DNA of 64,000 nucleotides from the NCBI GenBank assembly GCA_021773175.1, contig JAJFKO010000061.1, forward strand, positions 1-64,000, written 5' to 3'. This DNA comes from Gammaproteobacteria bacterium (GTDB lineage: Bacteria; Pseudomonadota; Gammaproteobacteria; JAJFKO01). The position numbers and the translations under genes are program-made. Shown here piece after piece: positions 10,615 through 18,671 of this stretch; position 1 is the first letter of the stretch, and every line of letters starts with the position of its first letter. The notes under the pieces were generated by a model. The model was not told where the DNA came from. It ran no database searches and worked only from the letters and a program-made list of their open reading frames with translations.

Positions 10615-11250
10615 TTACGAATTACGTGAAATAATCACTTTCGCTGGACGAATCACTCGTTCATTCAAGATATAACCTTTTTGGACTACCATGAGGACCG
10701 TATTCGGTTCAGCATTAGGGTCTTCCTGCATGGAAATAGCTTCATGATAAGCAGGATCAAATTTTTCACCTACAGGATCCATTGTTTCTAAGCCGTGCTT
10801 GTTACAAGCATCACGAAACATTTGTAGGGTCATCTCAACGCCTTGATACATGGTTTGCATAGCAGCATCGCCTTCTGGCACTTCAACTTCGATAGCGCGC
10901 TCTAAAGTATCGAGAATCGGTAATAATTCTATAGTAAACTTCTTCAAACCAAATTTATGCGCATCAGCAACTTCTTTTTTACTGATTCGATGCATATTAT
11001 CCACTTCGGCTTTAGCACGCAGCACCATATCTTTGTGTTTAGCGAGCTCTTCTTGTAATTCACCTAGCTTTTGTTGCATTTCATGTGGAGGCATATCTTC
11101 AGCATCGGAGTAGTCATCTGTTGATATATCAATATCGGCTTGTTCATCAACAAGCTCTGCTTCAGCAGCTTCTCCAGCTAATTCTTCTTCCGCAGCTGTT
11201 TCCTGCACATCTTCCCATTTTGACTTAGGTTTCTTGGGATCATGACTCAT
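10615..11250 (-). CDS. grpE: nucleotide exchange factor GrpE
   Basis: 211 aa. GrpE releases ADP from DnaK. A variable acidic N-terminus (about 60 residues) is followed by the long dimerization helix (residues ~60-110) and the beta domain with FDPAYHEAIS and QKGYILNERVIRPAKVIIS, the family signature near the C-terminus. Shine-Dalgarno AAGGAG is placed well before the ATG. First gene of the grpE-dnaK-dnaJ-greA series, with an RpoH-type promoter upstream. Confidence 0.96.
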   Translation of the reverse strand: MSHDPKKPKSKWEDVQETAAEEELAGEAAEAELVDEQADIDISTDDYSDAEDMPPHEMQQKLGELQEELAKHKDMVLRAKAEVDNMHRISKKEVADAHKFGLKKFTIELLPILDTLERAIEVEVPEGDAAMQTMYQGVEMTLQMFRDACNKHGLETMDPVGEKFDPAYHEAISMQEDPNAEPNTVLMVVQKGYILNERVIRPAKVIISRNS

Positions 11251-11305
11251 TAAAATTCACTCCTTAAAAAAATTAGTTTATATAGATTTAGCTAATTGTA
11301 GCAAA

Positions 11306-11333
11306 ATATGGGGATGATTTATCAAATTACAAG
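11306..11333 (-). promoter_or_regulatory. sigma-32 (RpoH) promoter of grpE
   Basis: Minus-strand -35 CTTGTAA (11333-11327), 13-nt spacer, -10 CCCCATAT (11313-11306), about 55 nt upstream of the grpE ATG. One mismatch in the -35 against consensus. I saw no CIRCE (HrcA) operator here. The rest of the 11251-11556 gap shows nothing beyond AT-rich spacer before the next gene. Confidence 0.82.
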
Positions 11334-11556
11334 TGAGAAAATCTAAAAATGAATCGCCACGGGTATATGCAATCACGGTAAACGTTTTCTCGCGACATCA
11401 CTAATGGACAATAGATTCACACCCATTCTCTGTCTTAATTTAAACCAACTAAATTTATAAGCAATTGTAGCACCAAGATTATTTCAAAAATACCTCCTAT
11501 CTACATATCTCTAAAATATCATTGCTTAATGTAATAGTGTTTGACACACTGATAAT

Positions 11557-12129
11557 ATGCAATATAGTCTTCTCAAAAATAATATTACAGCTGAGTCCAT
11601 ATTGGAAAAAATATTACAACTCCCTGCAGAATTCACTTATCTTAAGGAATATATTTTAAAGCAAAAAGGTTTTACCTATTCCGATATTACGACTGAAACT
11701 GAGGCTAAAGAATACGCTGCGTATAATTTTAAGTTACATAACTTAAACATAATCTTTCGCATAGCTAAGAAAACCCCGAAAAAAGTTGGTCACTTTGTCA
11801 CGTTATGGAAGCGAGGCATATCAGGTAAAACAAAACCTTATAATAACAAAGATAGCATTGACTTCGTTATTATCTGTGCACGTAAGTTTGAGAAGCTAGG
11901 ATATTTCATATTCCCAGAATCAGCGTTAATGGAACATAATATTTTTTCAACAGAAGGTAAAGAAGGTAAACGTGGATTTAGGGTTTATCCGCCATGGGAG
12001 CTTGAATTAAACAAACAAGCTAACAAAACTCGGAATTGGCAATGTGATTATTTTCTGGATTTTTCACTTGAAAATATTAATGCTCATCAATCCATCAAAG
12101 CATTATTTAATGCTATCACAGAGAATTAA
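11557..12129 (+). CDS. MepB-family protein
   Basis: 190 aa. Resembles the MepB family, named after a gene in the staphylococcal mepRAB multidrug efflux operon; its biochemical role is not known. Recognisable blocks are the mid-protein VGHFVTLWKRG followed by PYNNKDSIDFVII, then the FIFPESAL segment, an EGKEGKRGFRVYPPW stretch and a terminal YFLDFS. No efflux pump or MarR regulator is adjacent. The gene stands alone, convergent with the NsrR-like gene. Confidence 0.75.
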   Translation: MQYSLLKNNITAESILEKILQLPAEFTYLKEYILKQKGFTYSDITTETEAKEYAAYNFKLHNLNIIFRIAKKTPKKVGHFVTLWKRGISGKTKPYNNKDSIDFVIICARKFEKLGYFIFPESALMEHNIFSTEGKEGKRGFRVYPPWELELNKQANKTRNWQCDYFLDFSLENINAHQSIKALFNAITEN

Positions 12130-12156
12130 AGCTTAACATTGTAGAAACTCATCATT

Positions 12157-12585
12157 TCAATCAAACAATGTTGCTTTCAATTCTTCTTTATTTTGAATTA
12201 AATCCGCCAGAGTATAACCTTGTAATACATTTAAAAATTGTTGTTTCGCTTCATTCAGAACAAGTTTTAACTTACAGACAGGAATGATTCTGCAATTTGC
12301 TTTTTCTGTATTAAAACATTCAACAATATTTAAATGTGGTTCTAATAAACAGACTAGCTCCATTAAATTAATTTCTGCAGCAGGCATAGCTAAACAAATA
12401 CCACCATTCTTTCCTCTGGTTGTTTTAACAACACCCTCTTTCGCTAGGCGATGAATAATCTTGACCACATGATTTCGAGAAATAGAATACGCTGCAGATA
12501 TTCCAGAAATCGTTGATACATCATCTTTAATGGCTATATAAATTAATGCTCTTAAAGCATAGTCAGTAAATTGGGTTAATTGCAT
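12157..12585 (-). CDS. nsrR: Rrf2-family NO-sensing repressor, NsrR-like
   Basis: 142 aa from MQLTQFTDYALRALIYIA, which matches the start of E. coli NsrR; the frame extends 18 residues further upstream, but that would run into the operator/promoter. A winged-helix N-terminal half with SRNHVVKIIHRLA and RGKNGGICLA matches NsrR closely. Three cysteines (C-x7-C-x5-C, in the ECFNTEKANCRIIPVCKLK region) correspond to the ligands of the 2Fe-2S/4Fe-4S cluster that NO destroys. It is divergent from a haemoglobin-reductase pair and an NsrR-type site lies between them, so NO-triggered derepression is the likely role. Confidence 0.85.
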   Translation of the reverse strand: MQLTQFTDYALRALIYIAIKDDVSTISGISAAYSISRNHVVKIIHRLAKEGVVKTTRGKNGGICLAMPAAEINLMELVCLLEPHLNIVECFNTEKANCRIIPVCKLKLVLNEAKQQFLNVLQGYTLADLIQNKEELKATLFD

Positions 12586-12595
12586 AGTTACACTC

Positions 12596-12624
12596 TTGAC
12601 AAGACTACGCACCAGCGTTAAGGT
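12596..12624 (+). promoter_or_regulatory. promoter of the haemoglobin-reductase operon
   Basis: TTGACA (12596-12601), 17-nt spacer, TAAGGT (12619-12624). The -35 is perfect and the -10 weak. The -10 lies inside the NsrR-type operator, so repressor binding would block RNA polymerase. Confidence 0.6.
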
Positions 12625-12642
12625 GCATTTAGAATACATCTT
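12620..12642 (+). promoter_or_regulatory. NsrR-type operator (11-1-11 inverted repeat)
   Basis: AAGGTGCATTT, one base, then GAATACATCTT. Compared with the known NsrR site (AANATGCATTT-N-AAATGCATNTT) the left half has one difference and the right half two. It lies between nsrR and glbN, over the glbN -10, 30 nt from the glbN ATG. Confidence 0.75.
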
Positions 12643-12672
12643 TAATAAATTTTACTTAATAGGAGTACTAAT

Positions 12673-13041
12673 ATGAGTGATTCTCTCTTTAATCGCCTAG
12701 GTGGTCAAGAAGCGGTTGATACAGCCGTTGATATTTTTTATCGCAAAGTATTGAGTGATGACCGTGTTAACTATTTCTTTGATGGTGTTGATATGGATAA
12801 ACAAATCAACAAACAGAAAGGATTTTTGACCATGGTATTCGGTGGCCCAAACAATTATACCGGTAAAGATATGCGCGAAGGTCATAAACACTTAGTCGCA
12901 AAAGGTCTAAATGACAGTCATGTGGATGCTATTATTGAGCTGCTTGGTGGAACATTAGCTGAACTTGGTGTAGCAGAATCAGATATCCAAGAAGTTGCAG
13001 CTATAGCTAATAGCGTTCGTGATGACGTATTAGATCGATAA
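12673..13041 (+). CDS. glbN: group 1 truncated haemoglobin (TrHbN/GlbN type)
   Basis: 122 aa, the size of a 2-on-2 truncated globin. Seen: SLFNRLGGQEAVDTAVDIFY at the N-terminus, the KQKGFLTMVFGGP E-helix region with GGPNNYTGKDMREGH, and the HKHL proximal-histidine segment. Group 1 members oxidise NO to nitrate when reduced. AGGAG lies before the ATG. It is followed after one base by a reductase and controlled by an NsrR-type site, which supports an NO-dioxygenase role. Confidence 0.88.
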   Translation: MSDSLFNRLGGQEAVDTAVDIFYRKVLSDDRVNYFFDGVDMDKQINKQKGFLTMVFGGPNNYTGKDMREGHKHLVAKGLNDSHVDAIIELLGGTLAELGVAESDIQEVAAIANSVRDDVLDR

Positions 13042-13042
13042 A

Positions 13043-14002
13043 ATGGCAACTGTTAATTATGAAAATAAATTCTATTTGCTTGAGGATGGAGAAAATGTAT
13101 TAGCCTGTCTTGAACGGCATAATATTGATTATCCATCTTCTTGCAAATCAGGAGTCTGCCAATCTTGTTTAGCGCAGTTAACATCTGGCAATATTCAAGA
13201 AAACTGGCAAACCGGGTTAAAAGAAACATACAAGGCAAAAAATTATTTTTTACCTTGTATTGCCAAACCTACACAAGATATTGCTATCAAGCAACCAGGC
13301 CTTGATGAAACAAGCTTTCCTGCCGCAATCAATGAGATAATAAAACTTTCTTATAATGTTGTTGCTGTACGACTGACTATTAATGATTTAGCCTCTTGGA
13401 TTCCAGGACAATATTTAAACCTCATTAATGAAAATGGATTAATCAGAAGTTATTCTATTGCCAATTTGCCAATCGAAGATGGTTTCATTGAACTGCATAT
13501 GAAACTATACCCTCAAGGTTTAATGAGTAATTGGCTCAAGCATCATGCCAAGCTTAATGCGCAGGTTCAGCTGCGCGGCCCTATCGGTGAATGTTTCTAT
13601 CATAATCCAGATAAAAAAAGCTTTAATATGATTCTCGCGGGAACAGGAACAGGTTTAGCGCCGCTACTTGGCATCATACGTTCAGCATTAAAACAAAATC
13701 ACTCAGGAAACATCACCTTATTGCATGGTGGTTGTATAGACACAGATTTATATTATCAAGAGTTCCTAAGAACATTAGCAAAGAACCATAAGAATTTTTC
13801 CTATCTTTGCTGCGTATTAAAAAGTAACGGTAATGCTATTGAAGCGGATATTAGTGATGAACTAAAAAAACTCCTTGCTACTCCAGAAAACTGTAAAGCC
13901 TATATTTGCGGACCAGAAGTCACCAGTAAAAAATTAAAAACCACGGCATTTCTTGCTGGCATTGCTTCAAAGGATATTTTTAGTGATAGCTTCATCATTT
14001 AA
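13043..14002 (+). CDS. 2Fe-2S ferredoxin / FAD / NAD(P)H oxidoreductase, probable globin reductase
   Basis: 319 aa. The N-terminal plant-type ferredoxin domain (residues 1-90) has CKSGVCQSC (C-x4-C-x2-C) and a later Cys in YFLPCIAKP. The FAD domain has RSYSIANLP (RxYS), and the NAD(P) domain has GTGTGLAPLLGI and a C-terminal CGPEVTSKKL. This is the architecture of phenol/methane-monooxygenase-type reductases. Starting 1 nt after glbN, it most likely passes NAD(P)H electrons to the truncated haemoglobin, replacing the reductase half of a flavohaemoglobin. A role as reductase for another partner cannot be excluded. Confidence 0.85.
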   Translation: MATVNYENKFYLLEDGENVLACLERHNIDYPSSCKSGVCQSCLAQLTSGNIQENWQTGLKETYKAKNYFLPCIAKPTQDIAIKQPGLDETSFPAAINEIIKLSYNVVAVRLTINDLASWIPGQYLNLINENGLIRSYSIANLPIEDGFIELHMKLYPQGLMSNWLKHHAKLNAQVQLRGPIGECFYHNPDKKSFNMILAGTGTGLAPLLGIIRSALKQNHSGNITLLHGGCIDTDLYYQEFLRTLAKNHKNFSYLCCVLKSNGNAIEADISDELKKLLATPENCKAYICGPEVTSKKLKTTAFLAGIASKDIFSDSFII

Positions 14003-14005
14003 TAT

Positions 14006-14112
14006 TGATACAGGACTTACGATAAATGCCAAGACCGAGGTACCCATACCCAAAGGGCACAGGTATGGCACAATTAACAAAGAGATTGGGGATTAGCGTA
14101 AATCCTGTGATA
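14006..14112. mobile_element. MITE-like element, copy A
   Basis: Element 14011-14107 (97 bp) begins CAGGACTTACG and ends CGTAAATCCTG, with imperfect inverted ends of about 16 bp. A 5-bp direct repeat TGATA (14006-14010 and 14108-14112) flanks it. Contains no gene. The ends match the elements at 18065 and 31668. Confidence 0.75.
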
Positions 14113-14128
14113 TTATCTTACAGCTCTT

Positions 14129-15769
14129 TTAGCTTATTAAGAACTGCCACAACCCTTGTGTTGAACTATCAAACTCAGATGCTAGTTCTGTTTTTGCTTG
14201 TCCATTATTGTCTACTAACTCTTTTGCTATTTGCTTACCAAGTTCAACACCCCATTGATCAAAAGAATTGATTTGCCAAATAACACCTTGTGTAAAAACT
14301 TTATGCTCATAGATAGCAATTAACGCGCCAAGATTACGCGGCGTTAATTTTTTTAATACTAATGTATTGCTGGGTCGATTACCGGGGATCACTTTATGTG
14401 GTGCTAACGTAGCAATCTCGCCTTTTGATAAACCTTGTGTTTGTAATTCTTTTTCTACTTCTTGCAGATCTTTTCCTTGCATCAAAGCACGGCTTTGACT
14501 TAAGCATGCTGCCATTAAAATGGTTTGATGATTGTCTAAATCATGGTGACATTGCTTGGTCATAATAAAGTCAACCGGCACAACATCTTGCCCTTGCAGT
14601 AAAGCTTGATGAAAAGCATGTTGGCCATTGCTGCCAAGCTCCCCCCAAATGATTGGTGCAGTTTGATAATCAATTTTTTCACCGTCACGATTGACTTGCT
14701 TGCCATTACTTTCCATATCAACTTGCTGCAAGTAAGCTGGAAAACGAGCAAGATATTGAGTATACGGACTCACAGCATGGGCTTTGCAATTGGCAAAATT
14801 AATATTCCAAATCCCTAATAATGCTAAAAGAACGGGAAGATTCTGTTCGAATTCAGCATGCCGAAAATGTTGATCAATCTCATAAGCGCCTTGTAATAAA
14901 GCTTGAAAGTTTTGCATACCAATAGCAATTGCAATGGGTAAACCAACGACAGACCAAAGTGAATAACGTCCACCGACCCAATCACTAAACGTTAAAACAT
15001 TCTCTTTTCTGATACCATATTCAAGCGCCCGTTGCGGATTAGCGGTAATTGCTAAGAAATGCTGGTTTAAGTCACATTGCTCTCCAAGTTTGCTTTGCAA
15101 CCACTGGCGAGCAGTATTAGCATTAGTCATCGTCTCCATCGTAGTAAATGTTTTCGATGTAATAATAAATAATGTTGTTGCTGGATTTACTTTATCTAAA
15201 ACCTGAAATAATTGCGTTGCATCGACATTCGATACAAAATGTACAGCAATATTAGTTTGTTGATACGGATGCAACGCTTCTGTCACCATTGCTGGCCCTA
15301 AATCAGAACCACCAATACCCAGATTCACTACATCCGTAATTGGCTGTCCTTGGTAACCTTGCCAGGCACCACTGTGTAATTGAACAACAATCTCTGCCAT
15401 GCGCTGTAACGATGCCTGAATACTCGGCATAATATTTTCATTATCAACACGAATCACCGTTTGTTGAGGTTGGCGTAAAGCGGTATGAAGCACAGCTCGT
15501 TGTTCAGTATTATTGATTTTCTCGCCACCGAACATACGTTCGATATAAGCTTGTAGCTCTGACTCTTTGGCTAACTGACAAAGTAAACTGCGCGTTTCGC
15601 TCGTAATACGTTGTTTTGAGTAATCTAAAAGAATATCACCAACTTCCAGACTGAAATTATTAAATCGTTGGCTATTCTCTGCAAATAAATCACGCATGGG
15701 AGTATTTTGCATGGCTTGCCAATGCTGCTTAAGCTGTTGCCAGCTGGGTAGTGTGGGTAATTGCGGCAT
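14129..15769 (-). CDS. pgi: glucose-6-phosphate isomerase
   Basis: 546 aa, standard bacterial length. Interconverts glucose-6-P and fructose-6-P in the cytosol. Both family signatures are visible: VGGRYSLWSVVGLPIA (Pgi signature 1 region, DWVGGRYS) and GVIWQINSFDQWGVELGK near the C-terminus (signature 2). The catalytic region NLGIGGSDLGP and the ESNGKQV segment are intact. It is divergent from hrcA, and a MITE sits just beyond its 3' end. Confidence 0.97.
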   Translation of the reverse strand: MPQLPTLPSWQQLKQHWQAMQNTPMRDLFAENSQRFNNFSLEVGDILLDYSKQRITSETRSLLCQLAKESELQAYIERMFGGEKINNTEQRAVLHTALRQPQQTVIRVDNENIMPSIQASLQRMAEIVVQLHSGAWQGYQGQPITDVVNLGIGGSDLGPAMVTEALHPYQQTNIAVHFVSNVDATQLFQVLDKVNPATTLFIITSKTFTTMETMTNANTARQWLQSKLGEQCDLNQHFLAITANPQRALEYGIRKENVLTFSDWVGGRYSLWSVVGLPIAIAIGMQNFQALLQGAYEIDQHFRHAEFEQNLPVLLALLGIWNINFANCKAHAVSPYTQYLARFPAYLQQVDMESNGKQVNRDGEKIDYQTAPIIWGELGSNGQHAFHQALLQGQDVVPVDFIMTKQCHHDLDNHQTILMAACLSQSRALMQGKDLQEVEKELQTQGLSKGEIATLAPHKVIPGNRPSNTLVLKKLTPRNLGALIAIYEHKVFTQGVIWQINSFDQWGVELGKQIAKELVDNNGQAKTELASEFDSSTQGLWQFLIS

Positions 15770-15901
15770 TTGTCAATCTCTCAAATTATCTACACGGATC
15801 ATAGCATTAGAAAATATAAATGCCATCATCTAAAATCTAAACCTTGCCAAATAACTGGCTAGTATTTAAGATTGCAGCAATCATAATCATCTAGAGCTCA
15901 T

Positions 15902-16942
15902 ATGCCAACAGAAAGCTTAAACCAACGCGCACAGCGCATTCTGAAATTACTGATTGAACGCTATATTCAAGAAGGCACGCCTATCGGTTCAAAAACCTTG
16001 GCTGAAGCTGATGGTGGTAGTGTTAGCCCTGCAACTATTCGTAATATTTTGGCTGATCTTGAAACACAAGGTTATCTAAGCTCACCACATACATCAGCCG
16101 GCCGTATTCCGACTTCTCGTGGGTTACGTTTATTTGTTGATGGACTTATTGATCGCAAGCCGATTGCACCGAGTCATATTGAATTGTTATCACAACATCT
16201 ACATCGTGATGCCAATATCGATTCCTTATTAGATTCTGCATCCACCTTATTATCGAATATGACGCATTTAATTGGTTTGGTCTCGCTGCCCAAACAAGAA
16301 CAAGTTAAATTACGCCACGTTGAATTTCTACCATTATCAGAACAACGCGTACTGGTTATTCTCGTCTTAAATGAACGTGAAGTGCAAAATCGCATTATTG
16401 TTACAGAACGGCAATATCAAGCAAATGAATTACAGACAGCCTCAAATTTTTTGAATGAACACTTTGCCGGCAAACAGTTAAAAATCGTATACAATGAATT
16501 GGTCTTAGAACTACAACATGACAAACAACAAATGGATAACATCATGCAGACAGTGATTGATGTTGCAGCTAAAGTCTTTGTTGATGAGCAACAGCAAAAC
16601 GATTATGTTATCAACGGCCATTCAAATTTATTTAACATGGTGCATGAATCAGAACTAACAGGTTTAACATCGTTATTTAATGCCTTCACTCAAAAACAAT
16701 CCGTCCTGCATTTATTAGAGCATTGCATCAAGGCTGATGGTGTACAAATCTTCATTGGTGAAGAAACGGGTTATGAAGTTTTTGATGATTGTAGTATCGT
16801 CACCTCAAATTACGCAGTTGATGGTGAAAACATTGGCGTTGTTGGTGTCGTTGGACCACAACGTATGAATTATGCCAACGTCATTCCTGCCGTTGATATT
16901 ACTGCCAAGTTACTTGGTGCAGCTTTGTCTTGCAGTGATTAG
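15902..16942 (+). CDS. hrcA: heat-inducible transcription repressor HrcA
   Basis: 346 aa. The N-terminal winged helix shows ILKLLIERYIQEGTPIGSKTL (GTPIGSKTLAE core) and SPATIRNILADLETQGYL, then PHTSAGRIPTSRGLRLFVD, the family hallmark. HrcA represses chaperonin genes by binding CIRCE inverted repeats. No CIRCE is visible near this gene or near grpE, dnaK or dnaJ, whose promoters are RpoH-type instead; its target (often groESL) is presumably elsewhere. Not linked to grpE, unlike in many bacteria. Confidence 0.95.
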   Translation: MPTESLNQRAQRILKLLIERYIQEGTPIGSKTLAEADGGSVSPATIRNILADLETQGYLSSPHTSAGRIPTSRGLRLFVDGLIDRKPIAPSHIELLSQHLHRDANIDSLLDSASTLLSNMTHLIGLVSLPKQEQVKLRHVEFLPLSEQRVLVILVLNEREVQNRIIVTERQYQANELQTASNFLNEHFAGKQLKIVYNELVLELQHDKQQMDNIMQTVIDVAAKVFVDEQQQNDYVINGHSNLFNMVHESELTGLTSLFNAFTQKQSVLHLLEHCIKADGVQIFIGEETGYEVFDDCSIVTSNYAVDGENIGVVGVVGPQRMNYANVIPAVDITAKLLGAALSCSD

Positions 16943-16993
16943 TCTTCTTAGATACGATACCCAACATTCTTTATATGCAATTGTGGATAATAA

Positions 16994-18061
16994 ATGATGA
17001 CAAACAATAAACCGCGCTTATTAACAGGTGATACGCCAACAGGAAAATTACATTTAGGTCATTGGGTTGGTTCAGTAGAAAATCGTGTTGCCATGCAAAA
17101 TGATTATGATTGTTATTTTTTAATTGCCAACATGCATGCATTTACGACACGCGCCACACGTTTTGCAGAGATCCGTGAAAGTGTTCTCGATATCGCGCTT
17201 GATTATTTAGGTGCTGGCATTGATCCACAGAAATCTACTATGTTTGTACAATCTGATATTCCCGCAATTAGTGAATTAACTTTTTTCTTTAGTATGTTGA
17301 TTCCGTTTTCACGAGTAATGCGCAATCCAACCATTAAAGATGAAATTCGCGATAAAGGTTTAGGTGATAATTATCCGTTTGGTTTTTTACTTTATCCCGT
17401 TGGACAGATCGCTGATATCCTCGCTTTTCAACCCGAGGTGGTTCCTGTTGGTGAAGATCAGATTCCGCATTTAGAAATGACACGTGAAGCAGCAAGACGC
17501 TTTAATCAAATTTATTGTGCTGTTGATTCTCATATTAATGATAGTGATTATGTTAAAGCTGGTGGTTTATTTCCAATTCCACAAGCGATTATGGGTCGTA
17601 CAAAACGTTTGATCGGTACTACCGGTCCTGATGACCATGGCAATTTATTGAAAATGAGTAAATCATTAAATAATGCCATTTTACTAAGTGATGATCCTGA
17701 TAGCATTAAAAAGAAAGTCATGGGTATGTATACCGACCCAAATCGTTTAAAGGCTACCGACAAAGGTCAAGTAGAAAATAATCCATTATGGGTTTTTCAT
17801 GAAACTTTTAATGCTGATAAAACATGGGTCGCCGAAGCTGAAGAACGTTATCGTAACGGCAGCATCGGTGATGTAGAATGTAAGAAGCAGCTAATAGACG
17901 TTTTAGTTGAAATCATTGAACCCATGCGCCAACGTCGATTGCAATATGCAAATGACATGGAACAAGTATTGCAAATTCTGCGTAACGGTGCCGAACGCGC
18001 TAATGCAGTTGCCGAAAAAACATTAAAACAAGCAAAAGATGCAATGGCACAATTATATTAA
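16994..18061 (+). CDS. trpS: tryptophanyl-tRNA synthetase
   Basis: 355 aa. Class I synthetase charging tRNA-Trp. The HIGH-type motif is TGKLHLGHWVGS near the N-terminus and the KMSKS motif is LLKMSKSLNNAI around residue 222. Conserved NPTIKDE and PVGEDQ segments are present. The stop codon overlaps the 5-bp target duplication of a MITE, so the element inserted exactly at the 3' end of the gene. Confidence 0.96.
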   Translation: MMTNNKPRLLTGDTPTGKLHLGHWVGSVENRVAMQNDYDCYFLIANMHAFTTRATRFAEIRESVLDIALDYLGAGIDPQKSTMFVQSDIPAISELTFFFSMLIPFSRVMRNPTIKDEIRDKGLGDNYPFGFLLYPVGQIADILAFQPEVVPVGEDQIPHLEMTREAARRFNQIYCAVDSHINDSDYVKAGGLFPIPQAIMGRTKRLIGTTGPDDHGNLLKMSKSLNNAILLSDDPDSIKKKVMGMYTDPNRLKATDKGQVENNPLWVFHETFNADKTWVAEAEERYRNGSIGDVECKKQLIDVLVEIIEPMRQRRLQYANDMEQVLQILRNGAERANAVAEKTLKQAKDAMAQLY

Positions 18062-18134
18062 TATTAGAACTTACGATAAACTCTTTAAAAGTTATTTAAC
18101 GAAGTATAGAGAGTTTTGCGTAAGTTCTAAATAT
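18060..18134. mobile_element. MITE-like element, copy B
   Basis: Element 18065-18129 (65 bp), ends TAGAACTTACG and CGTAAGTTCTA, inverted ends extending over about 20 bp with two mismatches. The target duplication AATAT is at 18060-18064 and 18130-18134. It lies between the convergent trpS and the gene at 18143 and could fold as a long hairpin acting as a bidirectional terminator. Confidence 0.78.
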
Positions 18135-18142
18135 TTTTGCTT

Positions 18143-18436
18143 CTATTGCTTATATTGTTCGATAAAATGTTTTTCTCTGATACGAGCAACATCAGTAATC
18201 GCCTGCGTGATAATACGTATATCTTTTGCTACTAGTTTTTCAAGCAAGCGATCATCAGCAAAAATTTTCAGTACCGACAATCGCAAAATATCATCATTAT
18301 GTACCAAACGCAGACTAGCAATAATGTCAGACATATCGTCATAATAATCTAGAGAAAGTAATTGCAAGCCACCACATTGGCGAACTAAAGAGTTTGTAGC
18401 AACTGTTGTTTGCGCAGAATATTCTTGGTTTATCAT
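18143..18436 (-). CDS. hypothetical protein, 97 aa
   Basis: No family recognised. A small, soluble, mostly helical-looking protein with Asp/Leu-rich segments (LDYYDDMSDIIASL, VARIREKHFIEQYKQ) and repeated DIIAS/DDILRL patterns that vaguely suggest a HEAT-like helical pair. AAAGGA precedes the ATG by 10 nt, which favours a real gene. Confidence 0.55.
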   Translation of the reverse strand: MINQEYSAQTTVATNSLVRQCGGLQLLSLDYYDDMSDIIASLRLVHNDDILRLSVLKIFADDRLLEKLVAKDIRIITQAITDVARIREKHFIEQYKQ

Positions 18437-18671
18437 GCAGAATCATCCTTTCTACTCACTTCCTGGTTAATACGTTTTATAATTAAGGCATACTTTTGCG
18501 CATAATCTACCGATTATTAGTCTATGCGTCAATGCATATTTATGTCTTTTAATTTCAGGCTCTCAGCAGCAATTGCGTGATAAGGCTACGCATAGTAAGG
18601 TGTGCAGCCATAAGGGTTTCAATTTTCGCCAACAAAAAGACTCTAACCATATGAAATATAAAGGGTTATCA

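Noticed and set aside
15770-15901. CIRCE operator upstream of hrcA
   Set aside because: No TTAGCACTC-N9-GAGTGCTAA-like sequence; only a short GCCA...TGGC repeat.
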